NCBI GenBank assembly: GCA_029204225.1
Contig: CM055103.1
Location: 52,801,538-52,865,537, forward strand
Direction: 5' to 3'
Source of the DNA: Diphasiastrum complanatum
Lineage: Eukaryota > Streptophyta > Lycopodiopsida > Lycopodiales > Lycopodiaceae
Length of the DNA stretch: 64,000 bases
Shown here: positions 11,596 through 23,221 of the stretch, piece by piece
How positions within the stretch are numbered: the first letter of the stretch is position 1
Layout: every line of letters begins with the position of its first letter
Program-made: the position numbers and the translations under genes
The notes under the pieces: generated by a model
What the model was told of the DNA's origin: nothing
The model's database searches: none
The model's input: only the letters and a program-made list of their open reading frames with translations

Positions 11596-12920
11596 TACGA
11601 ATGGCGCCATCAAGGAAGTCGTGTTCCTCAATCGACTATGTGCTTCTATTCAACAAAAATGATGATAGTGGATTATGGGTGCCGAAAAAATATTCAAAAA
11701 AGTCTTGGGTTTTGATGCATCCATTTTTAAGAGGAGCATTTTGAAAAAGCAAAAGGTCAAAACTATCATTTCGATCTTATTGGAAGGCCAGAATTTTGGA
11801 TTTCAAAACATCATCAGGATGAAAATCTATTTTTGAGATTCTAGTCCAACATGTATATATGCATTTAGAGATGAATGTGCGAGGATTCAACCGTCAGGAT
11901 CACAAAAAAAAGCAACTGTGAGTATTGATATTTTACAATACTTTGATTTTTGTCATTCATTAATATCTATTAGTAAATTTGCCAATCTGATTATTTTTCT
12001 CTTGCAGATTTATATCCATCCAATATAAATTCACACTGATATTGGATAGCTACAATATAGAGGTAAAACTGCAAAAGTTCTAGCTGATAGTGGGATCTTT
12101 TTTTCTAAATCAAAGTACGTTCTTGATACAAAGGGAGGTTTTGGACAAATAGTCTCAATTCCATTACCTAGTTTTGGAAGTGATGAATGGGTTGCTCCAG
12201 ATGCTGCAGTTTCAGAATCATTTCGTTGCAAGCTATACAATGATGTAAAAAATCCATTAAAGATAAACACGGGATCAAAAACAATCAGATTGAGTTGGTT
12301 TATTTCTTTGAATATATTTGTGGATTTGTTTTCAAGTGTCAATGTACACAAAACCCGAACGACGTTTGTATGCAAAAATTTATCAGATAGTTTATTATAT
12401 GAACTTATGGATGAAGGTTGGGACAAAAGATCAGATGGAGAAATATAATGCAAAATTAAAATGTCTTCCATGTGCTTTCATTATCAAATTGAAAAACAAA
12501 TGTTGAGCTTATGCTTCCATTATCAAAGATGAAAAAAAAATAAAGGTAAATGGGTGCCACTCAATCAAGACTTGGAAGCCAGTGGACATTCAAAACAAAA
12601 AAATATTGAAATTATATACAGTAATATAGTTTTGACATGTGTTGAGGTGGAAGATGATTGGAGTCTAAATTACATCAAGCGAGAACTATTGCTCCTACAA
12701 GATAATATACTTTTAGACTTCAGATTAATTTTCAATGGTAAACTCGTAAGTAACTATAAACACTCGATTCTTTATGAATAGTTTCTATCAAAACTTTCTC
12801 ATACAATCTCTATACTAATTGTAACTCACATTGCATTAGTTTTATGCAGGTACGTAAAAGACATGAGCTCGAGATCAAATACAGAGATATTGGAGAAACA
12901 ATCCAACTTATGGAAGAGAA
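11596..12920 (+). pseudogene. Decayed multi-exon gene of unknown function, cut by a copia LTR
   Basis: Several coding-like stretches are joined by plausible GT-AG introns. The first opens with ATG near 11600 (MAPSRKSCSSIDYVLLFNKN) and carries on in a second frame to about 11830. An intron-like gap follows, from a gtgagt donor near 11917 to an acceptor near 12007. Next comes a 135-codon open stretch at about 12055-12450 (contains IVSIPLPSFGSDEWVAPDAA). A further stretch at 12554-12750 ends at a gtaagt donor. A last piece starts after tgcag at 12849 (VRKRHELEIKYRDIGETIQL) and runs straight into the LTR at 12921. In-frame stops and a frameshift make it inactive. I do not recognise the family. 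A host gene copy or the N-terminal part of an unclassified transposon are both possible. Confidence 0.4.
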
Positions 12921-13554
12921 TGTGAAGGATTTTATATCATTCAAGATCCAATCCATGTTCCTGATCTTTGGTTACAAAAGGAGCAAACCAACAATCCTGC
13001 CATTGTAGAAAAATCAGTATCTACATACAAAATGAGATGCAAACTTAGAGATACTAATCAAACATGAACCAAAACATAAAATATAGTTGTTGTCCATACA
13101 ATTATAGTACCTTGCTGTATTTCACATGTGTGGAACTGAAAATAACATAATATGAGCATTCTACACACAAGATTGCAAGACATCATCAAGAGAGTGCACC
13201 AATGAGTAGTCGAACCCAAAGAGAACCATGTATAATGATGAAACAAGAGAGAGAAGAGAGAAGATGTGTCTCTCCATGAGTTACATCCTTTTATAACAGG
13301 TCCAAATTCTATTTGGCCACTTGGCTTTCCCTCCAAAATGTAAACCCTACTATTTTTGGGTCTAGATTCAATGTACGCAATATTCAAATTTAAATCTCTC
13401 TCAAACTCGACTACCAACTTTCTTACACTTTCAAAAAGTGTTTATTGATGTATTTTAAAAATATAACTTCAAAAACTTTATCTCTAAGTCTAATGAGTTT
13501 TGGCCTCAATTGACATTTACCAAAATATGACTAAACTTGTTGAAATCTCTCACA
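12921..13554 (-). repeat. Copia 3' LTR (minus orientation), same family as 36212-36859
   Basis: Starts TGTGAAGGAT and ends TCTCACA. It is alignable along its whole length to 36212-36859, with short indels and many substitutions ('ttgttgtccatacaat', 'agattgcaaga', 'catccttttataacaggtcc'). On the minus strand the bases immediately outside the upper end read as a polypurine tract (gaagagggag) abutting TGTGAG. This is where a PPT lies next to a 3' LTR. No primer-binding site is present at the other end and no matching target duplication was found. The internal region above 13554 is essentially missing. Confidence 0.75.
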
Positions 13555-13779
13555 CTCCCTCTTCAACTAGTTTTGGCATAGTTTTAACCATCGATATCGC
13601 TTTCAAGCGTAGCTTACATTTCCTTTCTTGTCTGTTATTTGTACTCGCGTTTGGATCCGATCATACTCAGTTTTCTGATATCTCTTTCGAGCGCATAGGG
13701 CCTTGAGGTTCTGATCTAACCTACATTTTGCACCTGAGAAAGATATTCAAAATGTTTCTTCTGTATTTTTTTTGTTGAA
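13555..13779. other. Junction sequence between LTR remnant and copia A
   Basis: Begins with the inverted polypurine tract of the preceding LTR. The remaining about 200 bases include 'accatcgatatcgctttcaagcg', reminiscent of the dispersed CGATATT-containing motif seen elsewhere in the window. No gene seen. Confidence 0.35.
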
Positions 13780-15130
13780 ATGTCTAATTTTGATTCTGGT
13801 CTGCTATCTCCAAGTTCAAAGAAAAGTCTACTTTTTGTTGGTGTTATTACTGATCAAAAGTTGAAAGTAGAATTTGCCCATGATCGTTGCTTTGCGAAGG
13901 ATGTGAACCCAAAGTTCAAAGTTATTGCGGAAGGTATAACGGAGCCCAACACTAAATTGTACAAGTTGAATGATATAATCAGGGAGCAACATGGACTTGT
14001 CTCATCCATTCCATCGCAAACTGAAATGTGGCATAAGAGGCTTGGTCACTTGAACTTAAGAAGCCTCAGTTTGATGAGAAAATTGAAAATGGTGAGAGGA
14101 TTGCGTACGATAGAAGACCACTTGAAGTCGATGTGCGAATCACATATGTATGGGAAGCAGCATTGAGAGAAGTTCAATAAAGGTGGTGTTGCTAGGGTAA
14201 AAAAACATCCTGGATTTGATCCACACAGATTTACGTGGGCCTATGAGGACTATGTCCTTAGGTAAAGTCTTCTATTTCATGACCTTTATTGATGATATGT
14301 CACATAAGAAGTGGATTTACTTTTTGAAGAAGAAATCAGATGCATTTGACGATTGCAAGAGCTTCAAAGCATTGGTCGAAAATCAGACAGGTAGGAAGAT
14401 CAAAGTTCTAAAATCAAATAGTGGAGGTGAGTATAAGTCTAATGACTTCAATGATCTTTGTGATCAATGTGGGATCAAAAGACAGTTTACGCAAGCTCAT
14501 ACTCCTGCTCTCAATGGTGTAGCTGAGCACAAGAATCACACAATTGTGGAAAGTGCTAGATCTATGCTAGCTGAGATGAAAGTACCAAAATATTTTTGGT
14601 CAGAAGCATGCAGTACGGCAGTCTATCTTCAAAACAGAAGTCCTACCATTGCCATACCAAAGATAACACCTGAGGAGGCATTCACAAAGCAGAAGCCAAA
14701 GGTGAACCACTTGTGAATCTTTGGATTCAAGGCCTTTGTACACATTCCTAAGGAAGAGAGACGTAAGCTTGATGTGAAAGCTATCAAGTGCATATTCCTA
14801 GGATATGATGATCGTGTGAAGGGCTATAGATGTTTTGACCCAGTGGAGAACAAAATACATGTCAGGCGTGATGTCATCTTTGATGAATCTAAGATGTATG
14901 AAGACGAGGATGCTGAGAAGATAGACACATCCAGTGGGAAGGATGGTATAGTGAGGATAACTTCTGATGATGATCCATTTATTGACGTTCCTAGTGATGG
15001 ACACGAGGATATACCTCAAGATACTACTACTCAACTTCAAGACACAGGTTGGAGAGGTAGGGACAAACCCTTTGGTGCAAGAAGGATTGAAGCTGCAGGT
15101 GACAAATGCAAGGAGAAAGATATACCGTGA
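13780..15130 (+). pseudogene. Copia A pre-integrase and integrase region
   Basis: Three successive frames (13780-14166, 14216-14716, 14774-15130) separated by frameshifts or stops. The pre-integrase zinc-binding part has MWHKRLGHLNLRSL. The integrase core has the first Asp in LIHTDLRGP. The second catalytic position reads KSNSGGEYKSNDF, where copia elements normally carry Asp (S-D-x-G-G-E), so this copy has Asn. The Glu-containing motif is NGVAEHKNHTIVESARSML. The tail has the FLGYDDRVKGYRCFDP block typical of the copia integrase end. Confidence 0.85.
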
Positions 15131-15185
15131 GATACATTACTAGGAAGCCGATCACCTGACAGAAATCCCTAAGCGGTTTGAGAGA

Positions 15186-16657
15186 TTGTTGGATAGCCGT
15201 GACATGGATGACTTTCCAGGATCATTTAGCCAAGGAGAGCTACGAAGATTAACAAGAGAGAAGACACAACTTGAAAGGTATAAAACAAATTATGCTCTCT
15301 TATATAGCATTATTCAAAGCAAAGAACCTTCAACTTATGGTGAAGCGAAGGATGATGACATTTGGGTCAAGGCCATGGGAGAGGAGATGGACTCATTTGC
15401 TAAGCATAGCACATCGAACTTAGTGGAACCACCAGTTGGCAAGAAAGCCATTGGTTGTAAATGGGTATACAGGACTAAGTACCATGCAGATGGAAGTATA
15501 GCAAAGCGCAAAGCAAAATTGGTGATCAAAGGGTATGCACAAAGTAAAGGGATCGACTATGAGGAGACCTTTGCGCCAGTATGTAAGTGGAATACTGTAC
15601 GTCTACTTGTTGCTTTAGCTTCACATTTTGGTTGGCCTTTGCATTAGATGGATGTGAAATCTGCTTTTCTAAATGGTGACTTAGAAGAAGAGGTGTTCAT
15701 GGATCAACCTGAAGTCTTTGTAGCGAAAGGACAGGAGAATAAAGTATGTCGCTTGAAGAAAGCGTTTTATGGTCTTAAATAGGCACCACGTGCAAGGTAT
15801 AGCAGGATTATGTCTATTTTTGTTCTAAGGGGATGGTGAGAACACATTCTAATCTGAATCTTTATGTCTTATGCTTTGATGGTATGGTTGCTTGGATTTT
15901 GCTATGCTGTATTGGCAGTTAGAAGGGAGCTTGATTTACCTTACCACAACTAGACCAGATATATGCTATGTTGTTGGCAGTGTAAGTCAGTTTATGGTAG
16001 CACCTACGGAAACACATTGGAAAGCAGCTAAGCGCATTTTGCGTTATGTCAAAGGCACTTCAGATTATGGTTTGGTTTATAGGAAGCATGAGAGTTTACT
16101 TGAGTTATGTGGCTATGTGGATGCGGATTGGGGAGGTGACTATGACGATCGTAGATCCACCACAGGGTATGTATTCCAGCTTTGTGGCAATTGCTTTTCC
16201 TGGTCTAGTAAAAAACAAAGTATAGTTGTTTTATCTACAATAGAAGTATAGTATAAGGCAACATGTAGTGTAGCACAGGAAGCTATATGGTTGAGGCAAA
16301 TCTTGGATGAAGTTGTCATGAAACAAAAAAATTCCACAACTATACATAGCGACAGTCAGAGTGGCTTTCAGCTAGCAAAGAATCCAATGTTCCATGCGAG
16401 AACCAGACACATTGAGATTCAAGATCACTTTATACGTGAGAGGCTGCTAAGTCGTGAGATTAATGCTGTTCATTGTAGTACGGACGAACAACTAGCTAAT
16501 ATTTTCACTAAGCCACTTGTTAGAGAAAAGTTTGATAAGTTTAGATCAAAGCTTTCTGTACTTAAAGTTTGTTAACTTTAAATCTATGTATACTTCAGAT
16601 TTCTTCTCCTTCTCTCTAGAATAAATATCTAGTTGAAAACCAAGATTGGGCAAAGAT
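15186..16657 (+). pseudogene. Copia A reverse transcriptase/RNase H, copy 1
   Basis: Has GCKWVYRTKYHADGSIAKRK and the first RT catalytic segment ([15 protein letters not shown], 15651 on). The chain then jumps from the CFDGMVAW stretch (near 15895) directly to LIYLTTTRPDICYVVGSV, so the YVDD active-site segment of about 110 aa found in element B is missing. The RNase H part shows YVDADWGGDYDDRRSTTGYVF, IHSDSQSGFQLAKNP and the terminal ANIFTKPL. Several stops (for example in the MDVKSAF region and near KQAPRA) show it is dead. Confidence 0.85.
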
Positions 16658-17818
16658 AGCAAAGCACAAAGCAAAATTGGTGATCAAAGGGTATGCACAA
16701 AGTAAAGGGATCAACTATGAGGAGACCTTTGCGCCAGTATGTAAGTGGAATACTGTACGTCTACTTGTTGCTTTAGCTTCACATTTGGTTGGCCTTTGCA
16801 TGAGATGGATGTGAAATCTGCTTTTCTAAATGGTGAGTTAGAAGAAGAGGTGTTCATGGATCAACCTGAAGTCTTTGTAGCGAAAGGACAGGAGAATAAA
16901 GTATGTCACTTGAAGAAAGCGTTTTATGGTCTTAAACATGCACCACGTGCATGGTATAGCAGGATTGATGCCTATTTTTGTTCTAAGGGGATGGTGAGAA
17001 CACATTCTAATCCAAATCTTTATGTCTTATGCTTTGATGGTATGGCTGCTTGGATTTTGCTATGTTGTATTGGCAGTTAGAAGGGAAATTGATTTACCTT
17101 ACCACAACTAGAACAGATATATGCTATGTTGTTGGCAGTGTAAGTCAGTTTATGGTAGCACCTACGGAAACACATTGGAAAGCAGCTAAGCGCATTTTGC
17201 GTTATGTCAAAGGCACTTCAGATTATGGTTTGGTTTATAGGAAGCATGAGAGTTTACTTGAGTTATGTGGCTATGTGGATGCGGATTGGGGAGGTGACTA
17301 TGACGATCGTAGATCCACCACAGGGTATGTATTCCAGCTTTGTGGCAGTTGTTTTTCCTGGTCTAGTAAAAAGCAAAGTATAGTTGGTTTATCTACAATA
17401 GAAGTATAGTATAAGACAACATGTAGTGTAGCACAAGAAGCTATATGGTTGAGGCAAATCTTGGATGAAGTTGGCATGAAACAAAAAAATCCCACAACTA
17501 TACATAGCAACAGTCAGAGTGGCTTTCAGCTAGCAAAGAATCCAATGTTCCATGCGAGAACCAAACACATTGAGATTCAAGATCACTTTATACGTGAGAG
17601 GCTGCTAAGTCGTGAGATTAATGTTGTTCATTGTAGTACGGACGAACAACTAGCTGATATTTTCACTAAGCCACTTGTTAGAGAAAAGTTTGATAAGTTT
17701 AGATCAAAGCTTTCTGTACTTAAAGTTTGAAGACTTTAAAGCTATGTATACTTCGGATTTCTTCTCCTTCTTCTCTCCAGAATAAATATCTAGTTGAAAA
17801 CCAAGATTGGGCAAAGAT
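16658..17818 (+). repeat. Tandem copy 2 of the copia A RT-RNase H segment
   Basis: A repeat of 15500-16657 with period about 1158-1161 bases, measured from the shared word gcaaagc at 15501, 16659 and 17820. The junction segment ending 'gttgaaaaccaagattggg' (16590-16657) recurs at 17748-17818, which shows a true tandem duplication rather than separate insertions. Copy 2 has the same internal loss of the YVDD segment as copy 1. Confidence 0.9.
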
Positions 17819-18560
17819 AGCAAAGCACAAAGCAAAATTGGTGATCAAAGGGTATGCACAAAGTAAAGGGATCGACCATGAGGAGACCTTTGCTCCAGTA
17901 TGTAAGTGGAATACTGTACGTCTACTTGTTGCTTTAGCTTCACATTTTGGTTGGCCTTTGCATGAGATGGATGTGAAATCTGCTTTTCTAAATGGTGAGT
18001 TAGAAGAAGAGGTGTTCATGGATCAACCTGAGGTCTTTGTAGCGAAAGGACAGGAGAATAAAGTATGTCGCTTGAAGAAAGCGTTTTATGGTCTTAAACA
18101 GGCACCACGTGCATGGTATAGCAGGATTGATGCCTATTTTCATTCTAAGGGAATGGTGAGAACACGTTGCTTTTCATGGTCTAGTAAAAAGCAAAGTATA
18201 GTTGCTTTATGTACAACAGAAGCATAGTATAAGGCAACATGTAGTGTAGCACAGGAAGCTATATGGTTGAGGCAAATCTTGGATGAAGTTGGCATGAAAC
18301 AAAAAAATCCCACAACTATACATAGCGGCAGTCAGAGTGGCTTTCAGCTAGCAAAGAATCCAATGTTCCATGCGAAAACCAAACACATTGAGATTCAAGA
18401 TCACTTTATACGTGAGAGACTGCTAAGTCGTGAAATTAATGTTGTTCATTGTAGTACGGACGAACAACTAGCTGATATTTTCACTAAGCCACTTGTTAGA
18501 GAAAAGTTTGATAAGTTTAGATCAAAGCTTTCTGTACTTAAAGTTTGCTGACTTTAAAGC
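17819..18560 (+). repeat. Tandem copy 3 of the copia A RT-RNase H segment, internally deleted
   Basis: Same start as copies 1 and 2 (frame 17727-18227), but the stretch between 'aagggaatggtgagaacacg' and 'ttgcttttcatggtctag' (near 18166) lacks about 360 bases present in copy 2. The join fuses KGMVRT directly to [13 protein letters not shown]. The terminal RNase H frame 18267-18551 is intact and is followed by the polypurine tract and LTR. Confidence 0.9.
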
Positions 18561-18605
18561 TATGTATATGACTGTATAAAAAGTAGACTCTACTTTAAGG
18601 GAGAG

Positions 18606-18868
18606 AGTTAGAATTGAAGTAGAATCATTGTGTGACTTTAAGGCGATAAGGATCAGCTGGCCTCGTCTCGAGGTGAGTCGACGGGACACATGTCCCATCA
18701 ACTGCAACCTGGACCATGTATGGGTTGCTTGAGTGAAGAACTATATGTATAGTGTATTTTCATTTTGAGAAATACAATTGCTACATGAGCTTGGTGTGTA
18801 GAGTGTTTTTTGGTCTGTGTTACTATGTGCAGCATGATCCGTGTTCCTGTTCGAATCAAATTCTAAGT
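18606..18868 (+). repeat. Copia A 3' LTR
   Basis: Begins AGTTAGAATTGAAG directly after the purine tract and ends CAAATTCTAAGT. It is homologous to the element B LTRs, with indels. The right edge is fixed by the resumption of gene X coding sequence on the minus strand (EWHLAGDMKTLN). The LTR lacks the usual TG...CA ends. Its termini are instead an imperfect inverted pair AGTTAGAATT/AATTCTAAGT. Confidence 0.8.
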
Positions 18869-19200
18869 TTAATGTTTTCATATCTCCTGCTAAATGCCAT
18901 TCTATATTGAAAGTGCCAATTCCAAGAATATTGAGTGGAACTCCCTCCATGTGATTTTTTATGGTAGCAGGATATGACGTTCTATTAAATATCCATGAGA
19001 GAATGTCATGGCTCTTTCATCACCTATAAGAGAAAACAAACACGAATGTGATTTCTCATAGAGCATCAAATTCTCACAGTAACCCAGAAGGCCATTTTTG
19101 CCATGACACATATAGATTATTAACTGACTCACGGAATGAAAATCTATGTGTATGATCTACAATATTGGAATGCATGCTAGCAGTAGATAACTTTATGTTG
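18869..19200 (-). pseudogene. Fragment of transposase-like gene X (second copy)
   Basis: The minus strand encodes NGLLGYCENL-type sequence (about 19110-19060), followed by IKNHMEGVPLNILGIGTF and EWHLAGDMKTLN (18950-18870). These match pieces of gene X at 26964-26641 (NGLLGYCEGL) and 20512-20390 (IKNHMSDTPLNVLGIGDF, EWHLAGDLKSLK). The middle of the gene is missing here, so this is a shortened paralogous copy, broken by the copia A LTR after residue TLN. Confidence 0.7.
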
Positions 19201-19229
19201 TTGTCTTACTCAACATTGTTTGCTATTTA

Positions 19230-19383
19230 CAAGTTTAATTTTACAACGGATCGTCAGAAACGATCTGGGGCTTGGAAGAGAATTAGACCACAAGCAGTAG
19301 TAGTAGCTACTACTACTGCCTGCGGTCTAATTCTCTTCCAAGCCCCAGATCGTTTCTGACGATCCATTGTAAAATTAAACTTG
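19230..19383. repeat. Near-perfect foldback, two 77-base arms
   Basis: The left arm 19230-19306 and right arm 19307-19383 are reverse complements with about three mismatches. They meet at a run of 'agtagtagtagc' / 'tactactactgc' with no loop. Transcribed, this would give a long hairpin of about 75 bp. It lies between two pieces of gene X and has no recognisable coding content. It could be a foldback transposon, an inverted duplication or a small-RNA precursor. Confidence 0.85.
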
Positions 19384-20754
19384 AACACGTTTGTCATTGA
19401 AATAGCTGGATGATATAACTATTTTTTTGAGATGTTCCACCGTGTTGTGTATTTCGATGAAATGTCGCTCTGGCTTGCCAATGAATTTCTCCATTCCTTG
19501 TGATGACCAATTCCTTAGACTGCCATAAGCTTTTGCAAAAAATGATGCACGATGTCGTAAAATGTGCTGCAATATCAGAGATACAAACATTGTCAAATTA
19601 ATTATTTTAAATTTAGTATATGTGCAATGAGATTATAATTCTAAGAGTTAGTTACATTGAAAAGAGATTTACCATATAATGCGTAATATGACCTTCACCC
19701 CAGGCATCTTTAAGTGCATCCACAAACTCAATTGTTGATTTTTCAATTAGTAGGACATCAGTATCAGACAATTTATCTTTTCTGAGCAATTTGACCATGT
19801 TGTCAAGCTTTGTTCAAACTTCAACTTTTTTAATCCTCGTTGTTCCTTTTTCTTCAAAATCCTTTGTGGCATTGAGTACATCTATCCAAATTGAGTACTG
19901 TATTTTAGTTGGTTTTTCAGAATGATTTGATAAGAAACGACGAGCTTTGGATCTTCCTATGCTTGGTTTGCATGGAATTTTTCTTGTTTTCCCCGAAAGC
20001 TTCTTGTCCTTTTATATTTTAACATGTCCTTTATGAAGACCCGCTTTTGATAGAACTTCCTCCAATCGAGCTATTGTTTTTGTGGCTAATGACTCTGGCT
20101 TAGTATTCCAGGCAAACAAAATATGAAGGTATATCAATTTTTTGATAATTCTAACCTCTCCATGTAGTGTACAAATTTGAACATTTTTAAGCGGAATCAA
20201 TAATATTGGTTTCCAAGTCGGATCTTCTATATCCCTTGAAAATCTCCTGCTCTTCGACATGTCTTGTGTAGTTTTCATGCAATAGAGGCATAGATGTTTT
20301 GAATTTGCTCCATGTGAGACGTTGAACATGCACTTCAACGACTTCAGGTCTCCAGCCAAATGCCATTCCACCTTAAAATCACCTATTCCAAGAACATTGA
20401 GTGGTGTGTCGCTCATATGATTCTTAATTATCTCTGGATAATCTGTTTTATTAAAAATCCAAAATAGTATGTCATGATCTTCTTTTAAAATCTGTTTGAA
20501 ACACAAAATCATGAACGATGTTAAGAGAATTGAACAAAGACCTATAATAACAAAACAATATTAGCTTAAAACACAAAACCATAAATTCTCGAAATGAATT
20601 AGTTGCTAGTACTCAATAAAGTAAATTTAAACCTGGAAAGCTGCTAATCACCAAATATTTTTTTTGGACTGCACACTGAAATTAAGACTCTCTGAGTTTA
20701 TCGTATTGCTTAATGCTCTATTCATAAGCATAACACTAACTCTTTCCAGTTTTT
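19375..20754 (-). pseudogene. Transposase-like gene X, C-terminal part
   Basis: The main frame 20512-20012 (166 aa) contains DHDILFWIFNKTDYPEIIKN, LNVLGIGDFKVEWHLAGDLK, a CxxC pair in KHLCLYCMK, and IPLKNVQICTLHGEVRIIKK. A downstream exon-like frame (19596-19375) has HILRHRASFFAKAYGSLRNW and SSQGMEKFIGKPERHF. The ordered pattern G-D-L-K, CxxC, T-L-H-x3-R-I and Q-G-x-E-K resembles an uncharacterised transposase-like family found scattered through eukaryotes. That is from memory and is an inference. If it is right, the acidic residue expected before TLH is missing here (ICTLH). The upper end at 20754 is the insertion point of copia B. Confidence 0.55.
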
Positions 20755-21029
20755 ACTTAGAATTTGCTTTGCACAGGAACACAGATCATGCTACACAGTA
20801 ACACGGACAGAAAACACTCTCCTTAGCAAGCTCACATAGCAACTGTATTTCTCAAAATGAAATTACATTGTACATATAGTTGTTCACTCAGGCAACCTAT
20901 GCATGACCCAGGTTGCTGTTGGTGGGACGCGTGTTCCGTTGATTTGCCTCGTGGCGAGGCCAACTGATCCTTATCCACTGATAGGACCCACAGTACAATA
21001 ACACAGTGATTCTAACTTTAATTCTAACT
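20755..21029 (-). repeat. Copia B 3' LTR
   Basis: Pairs with 25627-25901. On the minus strand it follows a purine tract (ctttaagggagag). Ends are AGTTAGAATT/AATTCTAAGT rather than TG/CA. Confidence 0.85.
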
Positions 21030-21099
21030 CTCTCCCTTAAAGTAGAGTCACTTTTTATACAGTCATATACATAGCTTTAAAGTCAACAAACTTTAAGTA

Positions 21100-23221
21100 T
21101 AGAAAGCTTTGATCTAAATTTATAAAACTTTTCTCCAGTAAGTGGCTTAGTGAAAATATCAGCTAGTTGTTCTTCTGTGCTACAATGAACAACATGAATT
21201 TCACAATTCAGTAGCCTCTTTTGTATGAAGTGATACTAAATCTCAATGTGTTTAGTTCTCGCATGGAACACTGGATTCTTTGCTAGCTGAATGCCACTCT
21301 GACTGTCTCTATGTAAAGTCGTGGGATTTTTCTGCTTCATGCCAATTTCTTCCAAGATTTGTCTCAACCATATAACTTCATGTGCTATACTACACATTGC
21401 CTTATACTCTGCTTCTGTGGTGGAAAGAGCAATTGTACTTTGCTTCTTACTAGACCAGGAAAAGCAATTACCACAAAACTGGAATATATATCCTGTGGCG
21501 GATCTATGATAATCATAGTTACCTCCCTAGTCCGCATCCACATAGCTACACAACTCAGGTAAACCATCATGCTTCTTGTAAATCAAGCCATACTCTGAAG
21601 TGCCTTTCACATAACGCAAAATGCATTTAGCTGCCTTCCAATGCGTTTCCGTAAGTGCTACCATAAACTGACTTACAATACCAATAGCATAGCATATATC
21701 TGGTCTAGTTGTGGTAAGGTAAATCAAACCCCCTACTAACTGTCTATATAGCGTAGCATCAAATGACTGTGACTCATCAAGCTTAGAAAGCTTTTTACCT
21801 GGTTCAATAGGAGTGTTTACTGGTTTGCAATCCTGCAACCTAAACCTATGCAGCAACTCTTTGACATACTTCACCTATTTTAAACCCACTTCATGTCCTT
21901 TTTGCCACACTTCTACTCCAAGGCAGTAATGCATCAGGCTGAGATCTGTCATCTCAAATTGTTCCATGAGGTCTTTCTTGATCATGTCTATCATCTCTTG
22001 ATTATTTCCCGTAATAATCAAGTCATCAACATAAAGAGCAATCAAAGCAACCATACCATCAGAGCATAAGACATATAGATTTGGATCAGAATGTGTTCTC
22101 ATCATCCCCTTTGAACAAAAGTAGGCATCATTCCTGCTATACCACGCACGTGGTGCTTGTTTAAGACCATAAAGTGCTTTCTTCAAGCGACATACTTTAT
22201 TTTCCTGTCCTTCCGTTACAAAGCCTTCAGGTTGATCCATGAACACTTCTTCTTCTATCTCACCATTTAGAAAAGTAGATTTCACATCCATCTGATGCAA
22301 AGGCCAACCAAAATGTGAAACTAAAGCAATAAGTAGATGTAAAGTATTCCACTTACAAACCGGCGCAAAGGTCTCCTCGTAGTCAATACCTTTATTTTGT
22401 GCGCACCCTTTGATCACCAATCTTGCTTTGTGCTTTGCTATACTTCCACCTGCATGGTACTTAGTCATGCATATCCATTTGCAACCAATGGGTTTCTTGC
22501 CAACTAGTGGTTCTACTAAGTCCCATGTGCTATGCTTAGAAATTGACTCTATCTCCTCTCCCATGGCCTTGACCCAAATGTCATCATTCTTCGCTTCACC
22601 ATAAGTCGAAGGTTCTTTGCTTTGAATAATGTTAGATAAAAGAACATAATTCGCTTCATATCTTTCAGGTAGTATCTTCTCTCTTGTTGATCTTCGTAGC
22701 TCTCCCTGGTTAGATGATCCTAGAAATTCATCTATGTCGCGGCTCTCCATCAATCTCTCAAACCACTTAGGGAGCTTTCTGTCAGGTGATCGGCTTCCTG
22801 GTGAAAATGTATCCCACGGTACATCCTTCTCCTTGCGTTTGTCATCAGCAACTTCAATCCTTCTTGCACCAAAAGGTTTGTCCCTACCTCTCCAACCTGT
22901 TTCTTGAGGTTGAGTGGTAGTATCTTGAGATGTATCCTCATGTTCATCACTCGGAAGGTCAATGAATGGATCATCATCAGGTGGTATCCTCACTATACCA
23001 TCTTTCCTACTAGATGTGTCTATCTTCTCAGCATCCTCGTCTTCATACATCTTCGATTCATCAATGATAACATCACGACTTATATGGATTTTGTTTTTGA
23101 CTGGATCAAAACATCTATAGCCCTTCACACGATCATCATATCCTAGGAATATACACTTGATAGCTTTTACAACAAGTTTACATCTCTCTTCCTTAGGAAT
23201 GTAGAAAGGCCTTACATCCAA
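21100..23221 (-). pseudogene. Copia B integrase tail, reverse transcriptase and RNase H
   Basis: The 448-aa frame 23221-21875 starts in the integrase tail (CIFLGYDDRVKGYRCFDP). It carries the RT with [20 protein letters not shown] and LIALYVDDLIITGNN (the YVDD active site is present) and stops at a TAA after GHEVGLK. The continuation 21874-21527 has KLSKLDESQSFDATLYRQLV and SVGG-like LIYLTTTRPDICYAIG. RNase H remnants extend to about 21100 in other frames, ending in the EKL-type LTKPL region. Stops and frameshifts are present, so it is not functional. Confidence 0.85.

Larger units (their letters stand above)
13780..18868 (+). mobile_element. Ty1/copia element 'A', 5'-truncated, with triplicated RT-RNase H end
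   Basis: In order: pre-integrase and integrase (13780-15130), RT/RNase H copy 1 (15186-16575), copy 2 (about 16658-17730), copy 3 (about 17819-18551), a polypurine tract ending near 18605 (tttaagggagag) and a 3' LTR. The gag, protease and 5' LTR are absent. Order integrase before RT identifies copia. It is the same family as element B (20755-25901), with long stretches of near-identical protein such as FIRERLLSREIN and EQLADIFTKPLVREKF. It carries many stops and frameshifts, so it is inactive. The 3' LTR lands inside a fragment of gene X at 18869. Confidence 0.9.
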
